Positions 16,246 through 25,047 of a stretch of 29,695 nt of DNA are shown piece after piece. The DNA comes from a virus. Within the stretch, counting starts at the first letter, position 1, and every line of letters starts with the position of its first letter. The notes below the pieces were generated by a model that searched no databases, was not told the origin of the DNA, and worked only from the letters and a program-made list of their open reading frames with translations. The position numbers and the translations under genes are program-made. Location of the stretch: the IMG/VR virus record IMGVR_UViG_3300047178_000050, positions 1-29,695 of that record; one strand, 5' to 3'.

Positions 16246-16739
16246 GTGCGTAATTTCAAGGTATCACGCCAGCCCATACCTGTAATAGGGCCTTCGATTG
16301 CTTACGTTCCACTTTCGCAGGGAATGTTCTCTCTCATTGATCTCGATGAGGTAGATCGCGTATCTGCTACACATGGACAGCTTCGTTGTCCAAGGAATAT
16401 TACGCGATAACCACTTTTAGGGATGAATATGGGAAAAAACATAGGATATCAATGCAGTCATTCATACTAGGCATATCTGGCAAAACGGTAACAGGCGATC
16501 ATCGAAATTGGAATACCTTGGACAATCGAAAAGCAAATTTGCGAATTTCTTCGCAGTCTGAGCAAGTTCACCATCGTAGATACCCAAAGGGATATTCCAA
16601 GAATAAGCAAGGAAAGTATTGGGCTCGAATGACCGTTTCTAGGAAATATGTTGCTTTGGGAGTCTTCGCTACGGAGGAAGAAGCGCGAGAAGCATATTTG
16701 GCGGCCTCTCGCACCCAATACCCAGAAATATACGACTGA
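16246..16739 (+). pseudogene. frameshifted HNH homing endonuclease with AP2 DNA-binding domain
   Basis: Two overlapping frames make one HNH/AP2 protein. Frame 1 runs from GTG 16246 (AGGAGG upstream) for 54 codons to TAA at 16408-16410 and gives the typical N-terminal module YVPLSQGMFSLIDLDEVDRV. The protein continues in a -1 frame (SKEYYAITTFRDEYGKKHR onward, open from about 16386 to 16739) with the HNH core (GDHRNWNTLDNRKANLR) and an AP2 domain (GKYWARMTVSRKYVALGVFA). No slippery heptamer is evident at the junction. The first His of the HNH motif, normally in a M-H-R sequence, is Gln here (SMQSFILG). The element is more AT-rich than its surroundings and faces the late genes. I infer a dead, recently arrived homing endonuclease. 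Confidence 0.8.
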
Positions 16740-16805
16740 GCGGTACTCACCTACCTGCCAAGTTGACCAGACCAAGCGAGTAGCATTTCGCGCCCAGAAG
16801 GTCGT

Positions 16806-17645
16806 TTAGGAAGCGCGGGGTCTTCCTACTGGATTACTCCAGCGGAACTCCTCAGGTACATCTTCCTTAGATTTGATACCGGAGGCAACCGCTGCTCTCC
16901 ATCCAGTTTCCGATGGTTCGATGCAGATAACGCCTAAAGATTCTGAGCGATGAAACTTTAGCCCAGCCTTGATGACTTCGCCACAAGTGGGGCATTCCGT
17001 CTTCGCTTCCAATGCCGTGTTGTGCGGCGTCTTGAGTCCTGCGAAGTTCAAAGCGTCGATCATCTCTTCGTTCAGGATAAGAGGCAAACGTGCGGGCGCA
17101 GATGAGTTCGTGGTCTGATACAACCGCGTGAGCTGCGTATAGCGTTCCCGCAGGCGGTCCTCAGCGGACTTTGCTTCTTCTTCTGTCGGCTTGTCATCCA
17201 TGTTGCCATTGACAGGATCATAGGGGCGAACGATGAAGAAAAGCCCTCGCACCAAAAGGTTCGTGCTGTAATCAACCTGATTCGGAACGACGTAGTTCTG
17301 ATCAAGCGAAAAAACATTCTCTGGGTTCAGCCAATCCATTGCAACCCACTTGCCATCGTCAGCGGTGACCTTCTTTTGGTTCTTGTTGCCTTCGATGGAA
17401 AGATCATCCACGTAATACTTCGGATCGCTGATAGACGCCACCTTGCGGTAACGCTCATTCTTGGCGCGGCCTGCAAACATCACGCCACCGCTTGCTGAGA
17501 ACTGCTGGCGCGTGTTTACCGTGAAAATAGTCACGATGTTTTCAGGGTTGCGCGTCATGTTGCGGTCGAAGTGGTAGTCTCCAGAGTTCTCACCCCTAGA
17601 CATCCCCATTGAAATATCGCTGTGATACACGGACTGCTGTGCCAT
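16806..17645 (-). CDS. conserved head/neck-module protein with zinc-binding motif
   Basis: A 279-aa protein whose ATG overlaps the previous stop (TAATG at 17645). Near the C terminus is a possible zinc site: C218, C221, H232 and C241 (ECPTCGEVIKAGLKFH, then C). The N-terminal half contains short beta/turn-rich segments (VTIFTVNTRQQFSASGGVMF). A charged helix spans about residues 150-180 (EEEAKSAEDRLRERYTQL). It is co-transcribed with the 216-aa protein between capsid and adaptor genes, as unknown conserved pairs often are in this kind of phage. Function unknown; head completion or DNA-end handling are guesses. Confidence 0.6.
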   Translation of the reverse strand: MAQQSVYHSDISMGMSRGENSGDYHFDRNMTRNPENIVTIFTVNTRQQFSASGGVMFAGRAKNERYRKVASISDPKYYVDDLSIEGNKNQKKVTADDGKWVAMDWLNPENVFSLDQNYVVPNQVDYSTNLLVRGLFFIVRPYDPVNGNMDDKPTEEEAKSAEDRLRERYTQLTRLYQTTNSSAPARLPLILNEEMIDALNFAGLKTPHNTALEAKTECPTCGEVIKAGLKFHRSESLGVICIEPSETGWRAAVASGIKSKEDVPEEFRWSNPVGRPRAS

Positions 17646-18295
17646 TAGTTGACGCTCCTTTTGGTCTGCTGAAGGACGGATTTGACGCGCTCAGGATCGT
17701 TCAGGAAGCGTTCAATCTTCTCTTCCTTATCTCGTATCTGCTTTTGGGTAGCGATGCCTCGGTAAAGTTCACGAGAATCGCCGAAAGATTTGGCAAGCGC
17801 AGCCTTTTGCGCTGCTTCCTTGTCAGCTATATGCTTGGCTTTCTCTTCTGTCGAAAGATTGAGGAAATCACGAACGCCAGGAAAATACTGCTCGACCCAC
17901 TGCAAAGTCGGAGCGCAGTTTTCGAGATATTCCTTGCCGTCCGTCATCTTAACCATGCGTTTGATTCGCATGATGTTGCGGTATCGGCCTTGGGATGGAT
18001 AAGGCCCTGCAGTATAGAGCGGTTCGATGTGGACGATGCCCGAACCATCCGCAACCGTTCCCATCTCCCAATTATTCAGTTCCCACTCTTCCTTCGTGCC
18101 CCAAAACTCAGGAAGTTCATACTTCACTAGTAGCCAACAATCATCCGCTACCACACGAAACGGTTCGTAGCCTTTACCGTTCGATAGCATATAGGTGAAG
18201 TCTCCACTCCACACGAACTTGTAGTTGGGTTCGCCATTCAGACGCCGCCCACCAGCGAGCGTCAAGGCATTTTGGATATGGACTGGCACGTTCAA
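17645..18295 (-). CDS. conserved unknown protein of the head/neck module
   Basis: A 216-aa protein, ATG at 18295. The first two thirds look like a compact alpha/beta domain rich in Trp and Tyr (YKFVWSGDFTYMLSNGKGYE; EFWGTKEEWELNNWEMG). The last third is a charged helix (EKAKHIADKEAAQKAALAKS; IRDKEEKIERFLNDPERV). It is separated from the endonuclease VII-like gene by 6 nt and overlaps the next gene, which suggests an obligate pair with the 279-aa protein. I do not recognise the family. Confidence 0.6.
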   Translation of the reverse strand: MNVPVHIQNALTLAGGRRLNGEPNYKFVWSGDFTYMLSNGKGYEPFRVVADDCWLLVKYELPEFWGTKEEWELNNWEMGTVADGSGIVHIEPLYTAGPYPSQGRYRNIMRIKRMVKMTDGKEYLENCAPTLQWVEQYFPGVRDFLNLSTEEKAKHIADKEAAQKAALAKSFGDSRELYRGIATQKQIRDKEEKIERFLNDPERVKSVLQQTKRSVN

Positions 18296-18301
18296 GGGTG
18301 G

Positions 18302-19033
18302 TCACTCCTGTTTTCTGTGTTTCTCAAGGTATACTACAGCACGCACACCCCAATCTGGAAACTTCTCTACTCGCTCAAGGGCAGCGTTACAAAGATGGCA
18401 GAGCAAAGCTCTAACGTGTCCATGCTTGTGGCAGTGGTCTATCGCCAGTTGCTTCGGAACTCCGTACTGCTTGGAAGATTCGGGCTGTCCGCAAATAGCG
18501 CATAAGTTTTGTTGCTCCTCAATCATCTTTACTATTTGCTCGGGAGTTATTCCCCTGAGTTTGGATCTTCGCTTCAGCGAAATTCCCGCTACATCCATCC
18601 TATACTTCTCAGGGTTTCGGTCGCGATAAATAGCCGTATACACTCGCGATCTTTCGGCGTTCTTCAATCTCCAAGCCTTAGTGTTTTCTCCCTGACATGC
18701 TTTGCATTGCGACCCGCGAACACCGCGAGTCATATAGAACTCTGTCAGTAGTTTATTTTGCCCGCACTTCGAGCATTCCTTTTCGTGCATCTCTGCTTGC
18801 TTCTGGCGCTGCTTTTCAAGATAGCTTTCGTACTTGGCCTTGAAAACTTCCTGATTCTCTCCGCGCTTCAGTCGGTATAGCTCTCGCGCCCGATTACGGT
18901 TTACATTTCCGTATTGCTTGTTACACTCTCGGCATCTTCCATAGGGCTTGCCGTTGAAGTAGTAGAACTCATCATGCGGTTTGTCTTGCTTACACCGCCC
19001 GCAAACCTTTGTAGCCGCCGCATTAATATCCAT
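18302..19033 (-). CDS. recombination endonuclease VII-like nuclease with two N-terminal zinc ribbons
   Basis: A 243-aa protein. Two zinc ribbons come first: C11/C14 with C34/C37, and C87/C90 with C110/C113, separated by a charged helix. Residues 175-222 match the phage endonuclease VII family: zinc ligands C178, C181, C212 and C215, the DHCH motif at 199-202, and N216 after the last Cys, as N62 in T4 endonuclease VII. All key residues are present, so the enzyme is probably active, cutting branched DNA or acting as a free-standing homing nuclease. It sits between the capsid gene and the head/neck pair. An extended -10 lies directly upstream, and there is no Shine-Dalgarno. Its placement in a structural operon suggests a mobile or moron gene. 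Confidence 0.85.
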   Translation of the reverse strand: MDINAAATKVCGRCKQDKPHDEFYYFNGKPYGRCRECNKQYGNVNRNRARELYRLKRGENQEVFKAKYESYLEKQRQKQAEMHEKECSKCGQNKLLTEFYMTRGVRGSQCKACQGENTKAWRLKNAERSRVYTAIYRDRNPEKYRMDVAGISLKRRSKLRGITPEQIVKMIEEQQNLCAICGQPESSKQYGVPKQLAIDHCHKHGHVRALLCHLCNAALERVEKFPDWGVRAVVYLEKHRKQE

Positions 19034-19040
19034 AGGCTGG

Positions 19041-19049
19041 ATTATAACA
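19041..19049 (-). promoter_or_regulatory. extended -10 promoter driving the endonuclease VII-like gene, near-leaderless
   Basis: The minus strand reads TGTTATAAT, a perfect TGn extended -10 box. TATAAT ends 7 nt before the ATG at 19033, so the expected transcription start falls within about 1 nt of the start codon. The gene has no Shine-Dalgarno. Both facts fit a leaderless mRNA. Confidence 0.5.
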
Positions 19050-19080
19050 CGGAGGCTACTCTAGTAAGTCACTGAAAACA

Positions 19081-20448
19081 CTAAACCGTAGTCAGGGAAA
19101 TAGACGGCAGGCTGCTGAGATAAAAGCCGCTCTTCGGATCGGTGCAGATGAGGTTCAACGCCTGCTCCCATGCAAACATCTTGGAGTTCAGGTACGTCCA
19201 ACCGGTTCCGAAACCGCCAGCTTGAGCGGGGACGGGAACGATGGGCAGACCTTCGCCGAAATCCTTGAGGCGCATGGTGTACGCTTCGCCGATCACCCAA
19301 TCCTTGGGACGAACACGGTCAGCGCGAGTCAGATCGGCGGTTGTAGACCACAGAACGTCTTCGCCGAGGAATGTCTTCTGCATTCCCTTTGCGATGTCGG
19401 GAACGTTGTCGCCTTTCATCTCGTAGGTCGGTGTGTACTTGTTGTACCAGTCGGAAGCAAACTGTGCGCCCTGGGCCGGATTTGCATACCAGAAGGCTCC
19501 CTTGTCGTTCTGCATGTAGTTCTTGTCACCCGATGCCCGCATACGGATAGCTTCGATCTTCGCAGCGACGGAAGGCGGCAACGACTGACCATTTGCGTTC
19601 AGGGTAGGCGTCGATAGGCGACCAGGGTAGTTGGCGCGAGTGATACCCGCCATCGTTCCGGTATTGCCGTTGCGATGCCAATATTTCAGGCCGTACATCG
19701 CCGAACCAGCCGCGCCGGTGCCACCCTGAATGACCAGAATGTCGCCAACAGCCGTGCCAGTCGGAAGAGCGGTCGAAGAGTACAGCGTACCCGCAACCGG
19801 ATCGGTGAAAGACACTGTAAACGATCCGCGAGCCGTTCCACCAACAGCCGGAAACACCTGAATCACCATCTGATCGGTGAACAGAGCTGCATTTACGCCG
19901 ATGATGGACGAATAGGTAGCCGAGCCACTTGCGCCGCCGCCCGTTGCATTGTTGACAGTTCCCGTTGCCGGAATTGTGTCAATCGTGCCAGAAGCATCGC
20001 CGTAGGTCAGCCCTTCCATATCGTTCATAAACGAATCGGAAGAGTATTCCATCTCGGACGAAGGCAACTTGATCTTGCCGCGTCCACCCGCAACCGCAGC
20101 GATAGCGTCCGATGCGATTTCAGTCACGCCAAGGTACTGAAAGGGGGTTGCCGCGAACGAATCATACGTCGAGGCGGTACCGCGAGGGATGGGAGGAACG
20201 CTGCCAGGAGTGGACAGAGCCAGCGCAGTGAAGTTGCCGCCACCCTGTGCGCGGAAGCCGGCGCGGAACGCGCCACGCTGAATGCCGCCGCCGCTGGTGA
20301 TGAAACCAACAGGGACTTTCTTCGCGCCGTTCTTGATGAGCTTGTTGTAGAGGCCGTTGAAGAACGGCTGATAATTCTTGAGTTCGGTATCTGCCCAAAC
20401 TTCTACTTCTACGCCTTCGACTGCGGATTCTGTGATAGGTCCAGCCAT
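19081..20448 (-). CDS. major capsid protein
   Basis: A 455-aa protein downstream of portal, scaffold and the DUF6582-like gene, the place of the major capsid protein in nearly all tailed phages. It is Gly/Ala/Thr-rich with a helical opening (WADTELKNYQPFFNGLYNKL) and the spaced aromatic/Gly segments common in HK97-fold subunits (PKDWVIGEAYTMRLKDFGEG). A Gly/Ser/Thr-rich insertion lies at about residues 150-235. It assembles the icosahedral shell with the scaffold. The ATG at 20448 follows a GAGG element, preceded by a stable-looking hairpin (20463-20501). The leader upstream is unusually long for this genome. Assigned mainly by order and size. Confidence 0.85.
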   Translation of the reverse strand: MAGPITESAVEGVEVEVWADTELKNYQPFFNGLYNKLIKNGAKKVPVGFITSGGGIQRGAFRAGFRAQGGGNFTALALSTPGSVPPIPRGTASTYDSFAATPFQYLGVTEIASDAIAAVAGGRGKIKLPSSEMEYSSDSFMNDMEGLTYGDASGTIDTIPATGTVNNATGGGASGSATYSSIIGVNAALFTDQMVIQVFPAVGGTARGSFTVSFTDPVAGTLYSSTALPTGTAVGDILVIQGGTGAAGSAMYGLKYWHRNGNTGTMAGITRANYPGRLSTPTLNANGQSLPPSVAAKIEAIRMRASGDKNYMQNDKGAFWYANPAQGAQFASDWYNKYTPTYEMKGDNVPDIAKGMQKTFLGEDVLWSTTADLTRADRVRPKDWVIGEAYTMRLKDFGEGLPIVPVPAQAGGFGTGWTYLNSKMFAWEQALNLICTDPKSGFYLSSLPSISLTTV

Positions 20449-20462
20449 TGTCTCAACCTCAA

Positions 20463-20501
20463 AGTGAATTCACGCCGGAGCGCGGGTCTGTGCCATTCAC
20501 T
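20463..20501 (-). promoter_or_regulatory. hairpin in the major capsid mRNA leader
   Basis: AGTGAAT (20463-20469) and ATTCACT (20495-20501) are perfect 7-nt inverted repeats, and CAC/GTG and CCG/CGG pairs inside extend the stem with small internal loops. The base of the stem is about 2 nt upstream of the GAGG ribosome binding site. Such 5' hairpins can protect abundant capsid mRNAs or position processing. The rest of the leader (to 20718) holds TTGACA at 20642-20647 without a well-spaced -10 box, so the promoter is unclear. Confidence 0.4.
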
Positions 20502-20718
20502 GTGAGGGAGAACATGTTTTGGGCTTGGCAGCCTTTGCATGTGAGGGAATTGCACCCCCTGTTTCATTTCATCATCGCTTGCGGGGTCAGTCGCCGCGAT
20601 TACGGAAGCCCTTCACTGTACAGATTACTTATATCACAGGATGTCAAGAGGGGCATCTCTCTGCAACTTTTTGAGTGCTACTTCGACCTCCCATGCCATC
20701 TTTCTGTGCTCTGTTTTA

Positions 20719-20997
20719 TCACTTCTTTTTCTTGCCCAATGCACTCTTCAACATCGAACCCATGTCGGTTTCGCGCTGCACACCCTCGGTTCCCTGCTCG
20801 CTCCCTGAACCGATATTCGGGTACTTAGCATGAACTTTGGATCGCACTTCTGCTTTGACTTCAGGCGAACCATTCTGACTGACACGAGAAAGAGCATTCC
20901 GTGCATGATTCGGGTCATTTATCGGATAAGATCGACCTGGCCCTGCAAAATCCTTGCTTGGTAATGCCTTCCGCTCTTTGGTATCCAAACGCCCCAT
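20719..20997 (-). CDS. DUF6582-like small phage protein
   Basis: A 92-aa protein with the conserved core LPSKDFAGPGRSYPINDPNH, then ARNALSRVSQ, GSPE and VRSKVHAKYP. This pattern (LP-x-FA-x-PG-x-x-YPI-x-D, ARNALSRVSQ-x-G) is seen in a small family that occurs beside portal and capsid genes in many phages. Its function is not known. The C terminus is a Lys-rich tail (LKSALGKKKK). It lies 8 nt after the scaffold gene. I am confident of the family resemblance, not of a role. Confidence 0.8.
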   Translation of the reverse strand: MGRLDTKERKALPSKDFAGPGRSYPINDPNHARNALSRVSQNGSPEVKAEVRSKVHAKYPNIGSGSEQGTEGVQRETDMGSMLKSALGKKKK

Positions 20998-21005
20998 AAT
21001 CCCTC

Positions 21006-22262
21006 CTAGTTTGCCTTCTGCAACTGCACAGTGCGCCCGTCCGCCAGGTGAAACAGCCCCTTTTTGACGGTGTTTTCATAGCCAAGCGCGGTCATCTTGT
21101 CCATATCCCACTTTGACTGATCCGGAGCTTGTGCCACACGGACTGCGCCGCCACTTGTCGGGGTCGCGCCAGCAACGGGAGGCTGACGCATCGTGCGGAC
21201 GTTCCCGTAACGCGCCACCACTAGGTCATCGACAATCTTCTTCGATACCTCATCGATCTTTGCCTGCACAAAGTTGGCGACCGTCGCAGAATCAGCCTTC
21301 CCGCTTTTGTTCAGGGCACCATATGCCTGCAATTGCTTCTGAAAAGCCTTGTCTGCACTCAGAACGGCGACGAGTTTTGCATCGTATGACTCGCGCAAGT
21401 CCGACTGTTGCATTTCGGATAGGTTTTTTTGCTTGATGTACACGGAAGCGTTGTCTGTGAAAGACTTCGCCATATGCGCGGTCGTCGTTTCCGTGACGCC
21501 CTTAGTGAAGTTGTCCACGTCCTTTTGCGAATAGCTGTCCAGTTTGGCTTGAAGCTCGGCAACCTTCGGGTCAACAGTCTTAGTGCCGCTCGGCATCGTG
21601 CCCGCGCCTTTGACTTGATTCTGCAACCAGTCAAACTGCTGCTTGATAAGCTCCTGAACCTCTGGATTGCCCTCGGCTTTTGCATACATCGTGCGAAGAT
21701 GCTGCTCCATCCCTGTAGCAGCCAAAGCCGCGCTGAAGTGAGGCTGAACGATGGCAGCAAAGGCGCGATCATCTGTCTGGGATAGATGCGTGAGCGCGTC
21801 TGGCAGCATTTTGTAGAATCCCTGCTGCATGTCTTCCGGCAATTCACCCACAACAGAGAAATCAGCAGCAGCAATACGCGAATCGATCTGCTCGATCTGC
21901 GCCGTGCGTTCCATCAGGTCAGCAGCAGCCTCAGGGCCACCGATGGCATCGATGGTCGTCTTCCACGAACGAATGTCTTCTACGCCCTTGGGAGCAAGCT
22001 CGCTGATGGCTCCGTAACGCCCGTAGGTGTCGCGAAGTTTCGTGAGCATATCCGCAAGCTCAGGACGCGACTCGCGCAGTTCCTTGAGAGCCTTTGACCA
22101 TTCGGGATTGAACTTGCGCCCGTCGATCTTGTCTTCAGGGGCAGCGTCCAGTTTTTGCGCGGAGTCGTCAGGTAGTTCCGGCGCATCGTCTGTCTGTTGG
22201 TCGTTAAATACCAAGTCCTGCGTGTCTTCGGTCTGGTCGATTTGGTCGAGTACGTCTGCCAT
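21006..22262 (-). CDS. capsid scaffolding protein
   Basis: A 418-aa acidic, highly helical protein between portal and capsid genes, the scaffold position of P22/T7-type phages. The N terminus is very acidic (LDQIDQTEDTQDLVFNDQQT). The centre has amphipathic helices (AIVQPHFSAALAATGMEQHL; LQAKLDSYSQKDVDNFTKG). The C-terminal part has a short basic/Trp-containing stretch (QSKWDMDKMTALGYENTVK) of the kind that binds coat protein. Its role is to guide prohead assembly. The identity rests on order, composition and length. Confidence 0.75.
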   Translation of the reverse strand: MADVLDQIDQTEDTQDLVFNDQQTDDAPELPDDSAQKLDAAPEDKIDGRKFNPEWSKALKELRESRPELADMLTKLRDTYGRYGAISELAPKGVEDIRSWKTTIDAIGGPEAAADLMERTAQIEQIDSRIAAADFSVVGELPEDMQQGFYKMLPDALTHLSQTDDRAFAAIVQPHFSAALAATGMEQHLRTMYAKAEGNPEVQELIKQQFDWLQNQVKGAGTMPSGTKTVDPKVAELQAKLDSYSQKDVDNFTKGVTETTTAHMAKSFTDNASVYIKQKNLSEMQQSDLRESYDAKLVAVLSADKAFQKQLQAYGALNKSGKADSATVANFVQAKIDEVSKKIVDDLVVARYGNVRTMRQPPVAGATPTSGGAVRVAQAPDQSKWDMDKMTALGYENTVKKGLFHLADGRTVQLQKAN

Positions 22263-22276
22263 CGGTCGGTCACTCC

Positions 22277-24709
22277 TTACGGGTTAGGTGTTCCAGAATA
22301 TGAGATTTTTTGCTTGGTGGGTACGCCGCCAGCGTCCACGCCTTCTTTTTCCTGTATTACTTCGTGCATATCTGGTGACGGCACGACTTCTTCAGGAGAA
22401 ACCGTGATGCCATACTCCTTTTGCAGCATGGCAACCTGAGCATTTGCTCCCAGCTTATCGACCGCCACTGTCACAGAAGGTTTCACTTCGGGCGCAGCTG
22501 GAGGCGGCGAGAGTTTCGCCTGCATATCCGTGTGACCTTGCCAATGCAGCATGAGATTTTGAAAGACATCAGGTTGCTCGCGCTTAAGCTTTTGCCCCTC
22601 GGGGCTATTGATCTTGCCAAAGCAGATAGACGCTTCTATCGCGTGATTCACGGAAGCATCCTGCTCCACCGGAACAGAGCAAACAAGCGGCGGAATCTGC
22701 TGCATGGCCTGTTGCGCCTGCTGCATCGCCTGTTGGCCTTCGGGAGACTGCGCTTCCTGTGCCGCCTGCGGATCGGTTGCCGCGCGTTGCTGAAGTTGCT
22801 CCATCTGCAACTGAGCTTGAGACAACGCAGGGTTAGGCAACGGCTTGGACTTCAGAATGACTTCAAACTCTTCCTGCTGCTTACGGACAGAATCAGTACC
22901 GGGGATCGTAATACCAAACCGTTTCGTAGCGCGGTTCGCGGCCTCAAAGTTGCACGGATCACCGCAGGCGTTAACCACTGTAGAAACGCCGCCGGCGTCG
23001 ATGAAGTCTTTCAATCGCTGTTCTTTCTCGGCCTCTGATTCGGGGAAACCGCTGTCTGCCTCGGGATAGCAGTAGGTGTCGCCCTGCAACGCGCCCATAT
23101 CCACAGAAATGCGCCCAACGCCGGGAACCATGCCGCTTGCTGTGCCTTGGCGATTCTTTCCCGCCCACTTGGCTGCGTTTCCACACGAAATAGCGATACC
23201 CCAATTCATCGCATTAAACGGCGTCCCAAAGACCTGCAAAGCCTGATCGCGCTGGATCGTAATACCGCCAACCGTATCGGTATTCGTGGCATCTCCGAAC
23301 ATCGAGGGACTCGCGCCGTCGAGTGTATCCGGCAATCCCTCAACATGGAATTGGATAAAGTCCATGAGCTGCGCGGGAGGCTGCGGAACCTGCTCTGTGC
23401 CGGTAAAGGTGTTGATATCCTCATTAGCGTCTGCATCTACTGGCGTGGAATATCCTGGATCATCTCTCTGCTGCTGCAATGCCTCAGAATTGATCTTGTC
23501 TTTGCGGTGGAACTTACGCGGAACCGTCGCCGTCATGTAGCGATTGAACAGACGGTAATCGTAGTTCAACACCTTCTGCGTCGTCAGATTGTTCGATCCA
23601 ATCGCCCTGCGGTTCTGCCCTGTACCATCACGCGAGTAGAGGATAATCACGCAGTCATCCATCTTCTCGTTCCGGCAGTAGGCAAACTCCCCGCCAATGT
23701 AGACAATCCTCATGCCATCGGGAAAAGTTGATCGCAGAATCTTACGCTGTTCTTCGTCCACTACGTCACGATACTGCGAAGGACGCAGCCACCAAGTCGA
23801 TTCAGTGCAGGCGCGGTCAGTCGCATTTGAGGTCATACCCGTCTGATTTGCGACGGCGTTGCGGACTGTCAAACGGCAAGTTCGGTCGATCTTCCCTTCG
23901 CCACCGCCCGCAGAAATGTTCTTGATCCATGAGAACTTTTCCTTGGCGATCGCAAGGTCAATCTCGCGCATTGCCTTGCACCAAGGAAGGCTCATGTCCT
24001 CATCAATGGACATCGGAACCTGAAACTCAAGTTTTCCAAGAGCGCGGGTGACTTCCTGCATCCCCGGCTTACCGTCTTCCTCGCCAAACCTCTGAGCATC
24101 GGCTACCGTCTCGGTAATCAGTGCCACGCGATCATCGGTGTAGAACAAACCCCCGACCTTGACGCATAGCTTGCGGACGTTCGTCGCCTGCTTCCACAAG
24201 TGCTTGTATTTTCCCGCTTCATCAGCGGCACGTTGATCCAATGCCGAATCGGGACGCTTGGCAAAGAACTCAGGTTCAGGGTCTTTTACGGTCAACGCAG
24301 CGACGATCTTGTCTTTTCGTGCGCCGTAGATGTTGACCGACCACATTCGATCTTTGTCTTGGCGCTTGATTCCACCAGCACCCATACCCCCGGAATCACC
24401 AGTACCAGCAATCACCCATCCCCCGCCGTCTTTGGTGTTTGTCAACCACTGATAGCCACGATCAAACAACCTGGCTTCTGCAGCCTGAATGACTTCCCAA
24501 ATCCGCGCTGCGTCCTCGTACTTACCCGCGCCGTCCGTCATGGACTTAATTGCCACAACCAAATCAGTGCCAAGTTCATCCGGCCCGTACATGTCTTCGG
24601 GCGACATCTCAAACGGAGCATAAAGCCCCAAGTCTTCCACCACTAAGGGCGTGAGTCCGAAGGGCTTTACTTCTTTCACGTCATCTTCGGTATTGAGTTC
24701 AGGTGGCAT
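22277..24709 (-). CDS. portal protein
   Basis: An 810-aa protein directly after the terminase block, of the size and layout of P22-type portals, which form the dodecameric DNA channel at one head vertex. The N-terminal half contains wing/stem-type helices and Trp-rich segments (WLTNTKDGGGWVIAGTGDSG; STWWLRPSQYRDVVDEEQRK). The region at about residues 350-470 carries regular portal patterns (VLNYDYRLFNRYMTATVPRK; QLMDFIQFHVEGLPDTLDGA). Near residues 640-690 is a Gln-rich helix (QAMQQAQQAMQQIPP) like the barrel region of long portals. The C terminus is acidic and Pro-rich. ATG at 24709 has only a weak SD. Confidence 0.85.
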   Translation of the reverse strand: MPPELNTEDDVKEVKPFGLTPLVVEDLGLYAPFEMSPEDMYGPDELGTDLVVAIKSMTDGAGKYEDAARIWEVIQAAEARLFDRGYQWLTNTKDGGGWVIAGTGDSGGMGAGGIKRQDKDRMWSVNIYGARKDKIVAALTVKDPEPEFFAKRPDSALDQRAADEAGKYKHLWKQATNVRKLCVKVGGLFYTDDRVALITETVADAQRFGEEDGKPGMQEVTRALGKLEFQVPMSIDEDMSLPWCKAMREIDLAIAKEKFSWIKNISAGGGEGKIDRTCRLTVRNAVANQTGMTSNATDRACTESTWWLRPSQYRDVVDEEQRKILRSTFPDGMRIVYIGGEFAYCRNEKMDDCVIILYSRDGTGQNRRAIGSNNLTTQKVLNYDYRLFNRYMTATVPRKFHRKDKINSEALQQQRDDPGYSTPVDADANEDINTFTGTEQVPQPPAQLMDFIQFHVEGLPDTLDGASPSMFGDATNTDTVGGITIQRDQALQVFGTPFNAMNWGIAISCGNAAKWAGKNRQGTASGMVPGVGRISVDMGALQGDTYCYPEADSGFPESEAEKEQRLKDFIDAGGVSTVVNACGDPCNFEAANRATKRFGITIPGTDSVRKQQEEFEVILKSKPLPNPALSQAQLQMEQLQQRAATDPQAAQEAQSPEGQQAMQQAQQAMQQIPPLVCSVPVEQDASVNHAIEASICFGKINSPEGQKLKREQPDVFQNLMLHWQGHTDMQAKLSPPPAAPEVKPSVTVAVDKLGANAQVAMLQKEYGITVSPEEVVPSPDMHEVIQEKEGVDAGGVPTKQKISYSGTPNP

Positions 24710-24726
24710 CGTGGAAAGTGTATCAC

Positions 24727-25047
24727 CTACTCAACGGATTCAGCAGGAGCCGGTGCAACCGTGTTGGTTTCGGGGTCGTAGACTCGAGTGTAATCCGTCA
24801 GTCCTTGGCCTTCGGTTTCAGTCCATGCGTTCGGCTCCGCGCCATCGATTCCGCTGGATTCCTCATCACTCTCAACGCGGTTCTTGGACTCATTGTAGGC
24901 GTCCGTATTCTCGGGGTTGATCGTCACTAACTGCGCCTTGTCCAGATCGAAACAAGCATCGTGCGGGACGTATCCGGTTGGGTGCGCGTCGGTCAGAGAT
25001 TCGTTGACGACGTGGACCTGCGGCTTTTCATCATTGGGTATTGGCAT
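24727..25047 (-). CDS. unknown acidic protein between terminase and portal genes
   Basis: A 106-aa acidic protein (MPIPNDEKPQVHVVNESL, ending TVAPAPAESVE). The ATG at 25047 has AGGAG 7 nt upstream. A longer in-frame start at 25092 has no such site and would place the start well inside the previous gene. It overlaps the end of the 84-aa gene by 17 nt. No motif or hydrophobic segment is visible. Probably a small virion or packaging accessory protein. Confidence 0.6.
   Translation of the reverse strand: MPIPNDEKPQVHVVNESLTDAHPTGYVPHDACFDLDKAQLVTINPENTDAYNESKNRVESDEESSGIDGAEPNAWTETEGQGLTDYTRVYDPETNTVAPAPAESVE

Noticed and set aside
19675-20505. Plus-strand ORF of 276 codons opposite the capsid gene
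   Set aside because: Arg/Ser-rich composition typical of an antisense shadow. The minus-strand capsid gene is clearly supported.
20653-20718. 21-codon ORF in the capsid leader (minus strand)
   Set aside because: No proper ribosome binding site and too short to support. Treated as leader sequence.
20448-20828. Plus-strand ORF of 126 codons across the capsid leader
   Set aside because: It overlaps the DUF6582-like gene in antisense, has no ribosome binding site and no recognisable content.
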